A stretch of 57,851 bases of DNA, taken from assembly GCF_030272895.1 (NCBI RefSeq), contig NZ_JALRNF010000041.1, positions 1-57,851 of the forward strand, written 5' to 3'. Below the pieces are notes generated by a model. It had not been told where the DNA came from, searched no databases, and saw only the letters and a program-made list of their open reading frames with translations. Shown here in pieces: positions 55,271 to 57,851 of this stretch. Source of the stretch: Pseudomonas sp. BGr12. Its GTDB lineage: Bacteria; Pseudomonadota; Gammaproteobacteria; Pseudomonadales; Pseudomonadaceae. The first letter of the stretch is position 1; each line of letters opens with the position of its first letter. Position numbers and translations under genes: made by a program.

Positions 55271-57694
55271 TCAGTTGAACAGGACCCTCGCCACATCGCT
55301 GAAGCGCTTGGCAAAGTGCACGGTCAAGTCTTCCTTGAGGTAATCCGGCAGCTCTTCGAAATCCCCACGGTTGGCTTCCGGCAGAATCAGCTCGAAGATC
55401 TTCTGCCGTCGCGCGGCAATGACTTTCTCGCGAACCCCGCCAATGGCCAGGACCTTGCCGGTCAGGGTCAGTTCGCCGGTCATGGCCACGCCTTTTTTCG
55501 GCGCCTGGTCGCGGGCCAGCGACAGCAGGGCGCTGGCCATGGTCACCCCGGCGCTGGGGCCGTCCTTGGGCGTAGCGCCTTCCGGCACATGCAGGTGAAT
55601 GAAGGCCTGGTCGAAGAAGGTCGGATCACCGCCGTATTGCTTGAGGTTGGCGCTGACATAGCTGTAGGCGATTTCGGCGGACTCCTTCATCACTTCACCC
55701 AGCTGGCCGGTCAGCTTGAAGCCGCGGTTGAGGGTGTGGATGCGTGTCGCCTCGATCGGCAGGGTGGCGCCGCCCATGCTGGTCCAGGCCAGGCCGGTGA
55801 TTACGCCTTTGCCCGAGAGCACCTGCTCGCTACGGAACACCGGCATGCCCAGCGAGGCTTCGAGGTCCTTGGGACCGATCTTGATCTTCTTCCCGGGATC
55901 TTCCAGCAATTGCACCACGGCCTTGCGCACCAGCTTGCCCAGCTGTTTTTCCAGCTGGCGAACGCCGGCCTCGCGGGCATAGCCCTCGATCACGGTGCGC
56001 AGGGCGCTGTCGCTGATGCTCAGGCTGGTCTTGGCCACGCCGGCCTTGTCCAGCTGCTTGGGCCACAGGTGGCGCTTGGCGATCGCCAGTTTTTCTTCGG
56101 TGATGTAGCCGGACAGGCGGATCACTTCCATGCGGTCGAGCAAGGGGCCCGGGATCGCGTCCAGGGTGTTGGCGGTGCATACGAACAGTACCTTGGACAG
56201 GTCCAGGCGCAGGTCCAGGTAGTGGTCGAGGAAGTCGACGTTCTGTTCCGGGTCCAGGGTTTCCAGCAGGGCTGACGCCGGGTCGCCCTGGTAGCTCTGG
56301 CCCATCTTGTCGATTTCGTCGAGCATGATCACCGGGTTCATCACCTCGACCTCCTTGAGCGCCTGCACCAGCTTGCCCGGCTGGGCGCCGATGTAGGTAC
56401 GCCGGTGGCCCTTGATCTCGGCCTCGTCGCGCATGCCGCCGACACTGAAGCGATAGAACGGCCGGCCCAGGGACTCGGCGATGGACTTGCCGATGCTGGT
56501 CTTGCCCACCCCGGGCGGGCCAACCAGCAGGACGATGGAGCCGCTGATCTCGCCTTTCCAGGCGCCGACGGCGAGAAATTCGAGAATGCGTTCCTTGATG
56601 TCGTCGAGCCCGGCATGGTGCTGGTCGAGGACCTTGCGCGCATGCTTGAGGTCGAGCTTGTCCTTGCCATACACGCCCCAGGGCAGGGCGGTGGCCCATT
56701 CCAGGTAGTTGCGGGTGACGGCGTACTCCGGCGAGCCGGTCTCCAGGATCGCCAGCTTGCCCATCTCTTCATCGATGCGCTTTTGTGTCGCCGGCGGCAG
56801 TGTCTTGCCCTGCAGGCGCTGTTCGAACTGCTCGAGGTCGGCGCTGCGGTCGTCCTTGGTCAGGCCCAGCTCCTGCTGGATGACCTTGAGCTGCTCCTTG
56901 AGGAAGAACTCGCGCTGGTGCTCGCCGATCTGCCGGTTCACTTCGGCGGAGATCTCGTTCTGCAGCCGCGCGACTTCGACCTCCTTGCGCAGCATCGGCA
57001 GGACCTTCTCCATGCGCTTGAGCATGGGCACGCAGTCGAGCACTTCCTGCAGCTGGTTGCCGGTGGCGGAGGTCAGGGCTGCGGCGAAGTCGGTCAGCGG
57101 CGAAGGGTCGTTGGGGCTGAAGCGGTTGAGGTAGTTTTTCAGCTCTTCGCTGTACAGCGGGTTGAGCGGCAGCAGCTCCTTGATCGCATTGATCAGGGCC
57201 ATGCCGTAGGCCTTGACCTCGTCGGTCGGCTCGCTGGGTTGATGCGGGTACTCGACCTCGACCAGGTAGGGCGGACGATGGTGCTTGAGCCAGGTGCGGA
57301 TGCGTACCCGGGTCAGGCCCTGGGCGACGAACTGCAGCTTGCCGTTCTCGCGGCTGGCGTGGTGAACCTTGACCAGGGTGCCGTACAGCGGCAGGGCCGA
57401 GGTGTCGAAATGACGGTGGTCTTCCGGCGGGGTGTCCATGTAGAACAGCGCCAGGGAGTGATGCGGGGTCTTGGCGACCAGATCCAGGGTTTCGGCCCAG
57501 GGTTCTTCGTTGACCATGACCGGCAGTACCTGGGCCGGGAAGAACGGGCGGTTGTGGATCGGGATGATGTAGACCTTGTCGGGCAATTGCTGGCCAGGCA
57601 GGGCCAGGTGTCGCCCGCTGTGTTCGGAGGCTTCGAGATGCTCGACTTCGGAGTGGTCCTCGGGATGTTCGGGTAGATCCTGCTGATCGCTCAT
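55271..57694 (-). CDS. asrA: Lon-family ATP-dependent protease, probably AsrA
   Basis: An 807-residue LonA-type protease. The N-terminal substrate domain (about 38-240) is followed by the AAA module with Walker A GPPGVGKTSIGKS near residue 394 and Walker B VIMLDEIDKMG near 455. The protease domain has the serine in PKDGPSAGVTMASALLSLA near residue 715 and the lysine in TGKVLAIGGVREKVIAARR near 758. Its N-terminus (MSDQQDLPEHPEDHSEVEH) is longer and more acidic than housekeeping Lon. In P. aeruginosa the gene after the peptidase inhibitor (PA0778) is asrA (PA0779), a heat-shock-regulated Lon paralogue, and the same neighbours appear here. The promoter region at the window edge is unreliable. 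Confidence 0.9.
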   Translation of the reverse strand: MSDQQDLPEHPEDHSEVEHLEASEHSGRHLALPGQQLPDKVYIIPIHNRPFFPAQVLPVMVNEEPWAETLDLVAKTPHHSLALFYMDTPPEDHRHFDTSALPLYGTLVKVHHASRENGKLQFVAQGLTRVRIRTWLKHHRPPYLVEVEYPHQPSEPTDEVKAYGMALINAIKELLPLNPLYSEELKNYLNRFSPNDPSPLTDFAAALTSATGNQLQEVLDCVPMLKRMEKVLPMLRKEVEVARLQNEISAEVNRQIGEHQREFFLKEQLKVIQQELGLTKDDRSADLEQFEQRLQGKTLPPATQKRIDEEMGKLAILETGSPEYAVTRNYLEWATALPWGVYGKDKLDLKHARKVLDQHHAGLDDIKERILEFLAVGAWKGEISGSIVLLVGPPGVGKTSIGKSIAESLGRPFYRFSVGGMRDEAEIKGHRRTYIGAQPGKLVQALKEVEVMNPVIMLDEIDKMGQSYQGDPASALLETLDPEQNVDFLDHYLDLRLDLSKVLFVCTANTLDAIPGPLLDRMEVIRLSGYITEEKLAIAKRHLWPKQLDKAGVAKTSLSISDSALRTVIEGYAREAGVRQLEKQLGKLVRKAVVQLLEDPGKKIKIGPKDLEASLGMPVFRSEQVLSGKGVITGLAWTSMGGATLPIEATRIHTLNRGFKLTGQLGEVMKESAEIAYSYVSANLKQYGGDPTFFDQAFIHLHVPEGATPKDGPSAGVTMASALLSLARDQAPKKGVAMTGELTLTGKVLAIGGVREKVIAARRQKIFELILPEANRGDFEELPDYLKEDLTVHFAKRFSDVARVLFN

Positions 57695-57759
57695 GGGGCA
57701 CCTGCGTAAATGACTATGGTGCTTAGATGGGGCGGGGTGGGGGTGGTTTCAATGGTGGC

Positions 57760-57851
57760 GGGCAATCGCGGGGGCCCCCCCCGCCAAAACGAGACGGGGT
57801 GGACCCCCCACATTTTAAAGGCGCGGTTGTTATAGCATAATTAAAAAACCC
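57760..57851. other. Low-quality or scrambled window end
   Basis: The last 90 bases contain runs such as GGGGGCCCCCCCC, ACCCCCCACATTTT and TTAAAAAACCC, which differ sharply from the rest. The first part, GCGGGCAATCGCGGGG, matches the opening of a REP element, after which the sequence departs. I see no gene here. It should carry the upstream part of the asrA promoter, but positions cannot be trusted. Confidence 0.6.

Overview
This window is chromosomal DNA of a fluorescent Pseudomonas, most probably the P. putida group. The basis is the high GC content, a PhaG transacylase, the algU-mucA-mucB-mucD order without mucC, the OpdH/TctCBA/TctDE cluster, the lepA-lepB-rnc-era-recO-pdxJ run, and paired REP palindromes of the P. 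putida type. Most of it is a conserved backbone. Accessory material sits at about 11.0-17.5 kb (two tandem-repeat proteins and an autotransporter), 39.9-49.6 kb (a heavy-metal efflux locus) and 51.9-55.2 kb (a Xax-type pore-forming toxin locus).

Layout. 0.1-10.9 kb: a DMT transporter, a DUF4917 protein with sirtuin-like motifs, a glycerophosphodiesterase, a LysE exporter, a SulP transporter whose C-terminus is encoded by a REP repeat, tRNA-Gly(CCC), phaG, a small-subunit pseudouridine synthase, a Cys-rich protein, a Tyr-rich lipoprotein, a 3-hydroxyisobutyryl-CoA hydrolase-like enzyme and ung. 11.0-17.5 kb: two unrecognised repeat proteins, then an autotransporter closed by a strong terminator. 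17.5-25.2 kb: tricarboxylate uptake (porin OpdH, binding protein TctC, membrane TctB/TctA, an AbrB-type membrane protein) with the divergent regulators TctDE. 25.2-29.4 kb: an HDOD protein, ygfZ, sdhE, a YgfX-like gene and nadB. 29.8-33.6 kb: the envelope-stress operon algU-mucA-mucB-mucD. 33.8-39.8 kb: lepA, lepB, a short gene remnant, rnc, era, recO and pdxJ. 39.9-49.6 kb: CzcRS-type two-component system divergent from czcCBA, followed by an OprD-family porin and a small PtrA-like exported protein. 49.6-51.8 kb: cmoB, cmoA and a chagasin-type peptidase-inhibitor lipoprotein. 51.9-55.2 kb: toxin genes A, B and a second, shorter A-like gene. 55.3-57.7 kb: a Lon-family protease, probably AsrA.

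The most interesting element is the three-gene Xax/Yax-like locus. Besides a normal A-B pair it encodes a second A-like protein that keeps the family's flanking helical motifs but lacks about 60 residues containing the hydrophobic tip. Other points worth attention are the paired five-repeat proteins next to the autotransporter, a probable gene remnant translationally coupled to rnc, a two-part metal-responsive regulon with recognisable dyads, an intrinsic terminator between nadB and algU with no gene in front of it, and REP elements placed inside genes, inside an operon and at the window ends. The last ~90 bases look like low-quality sequence.
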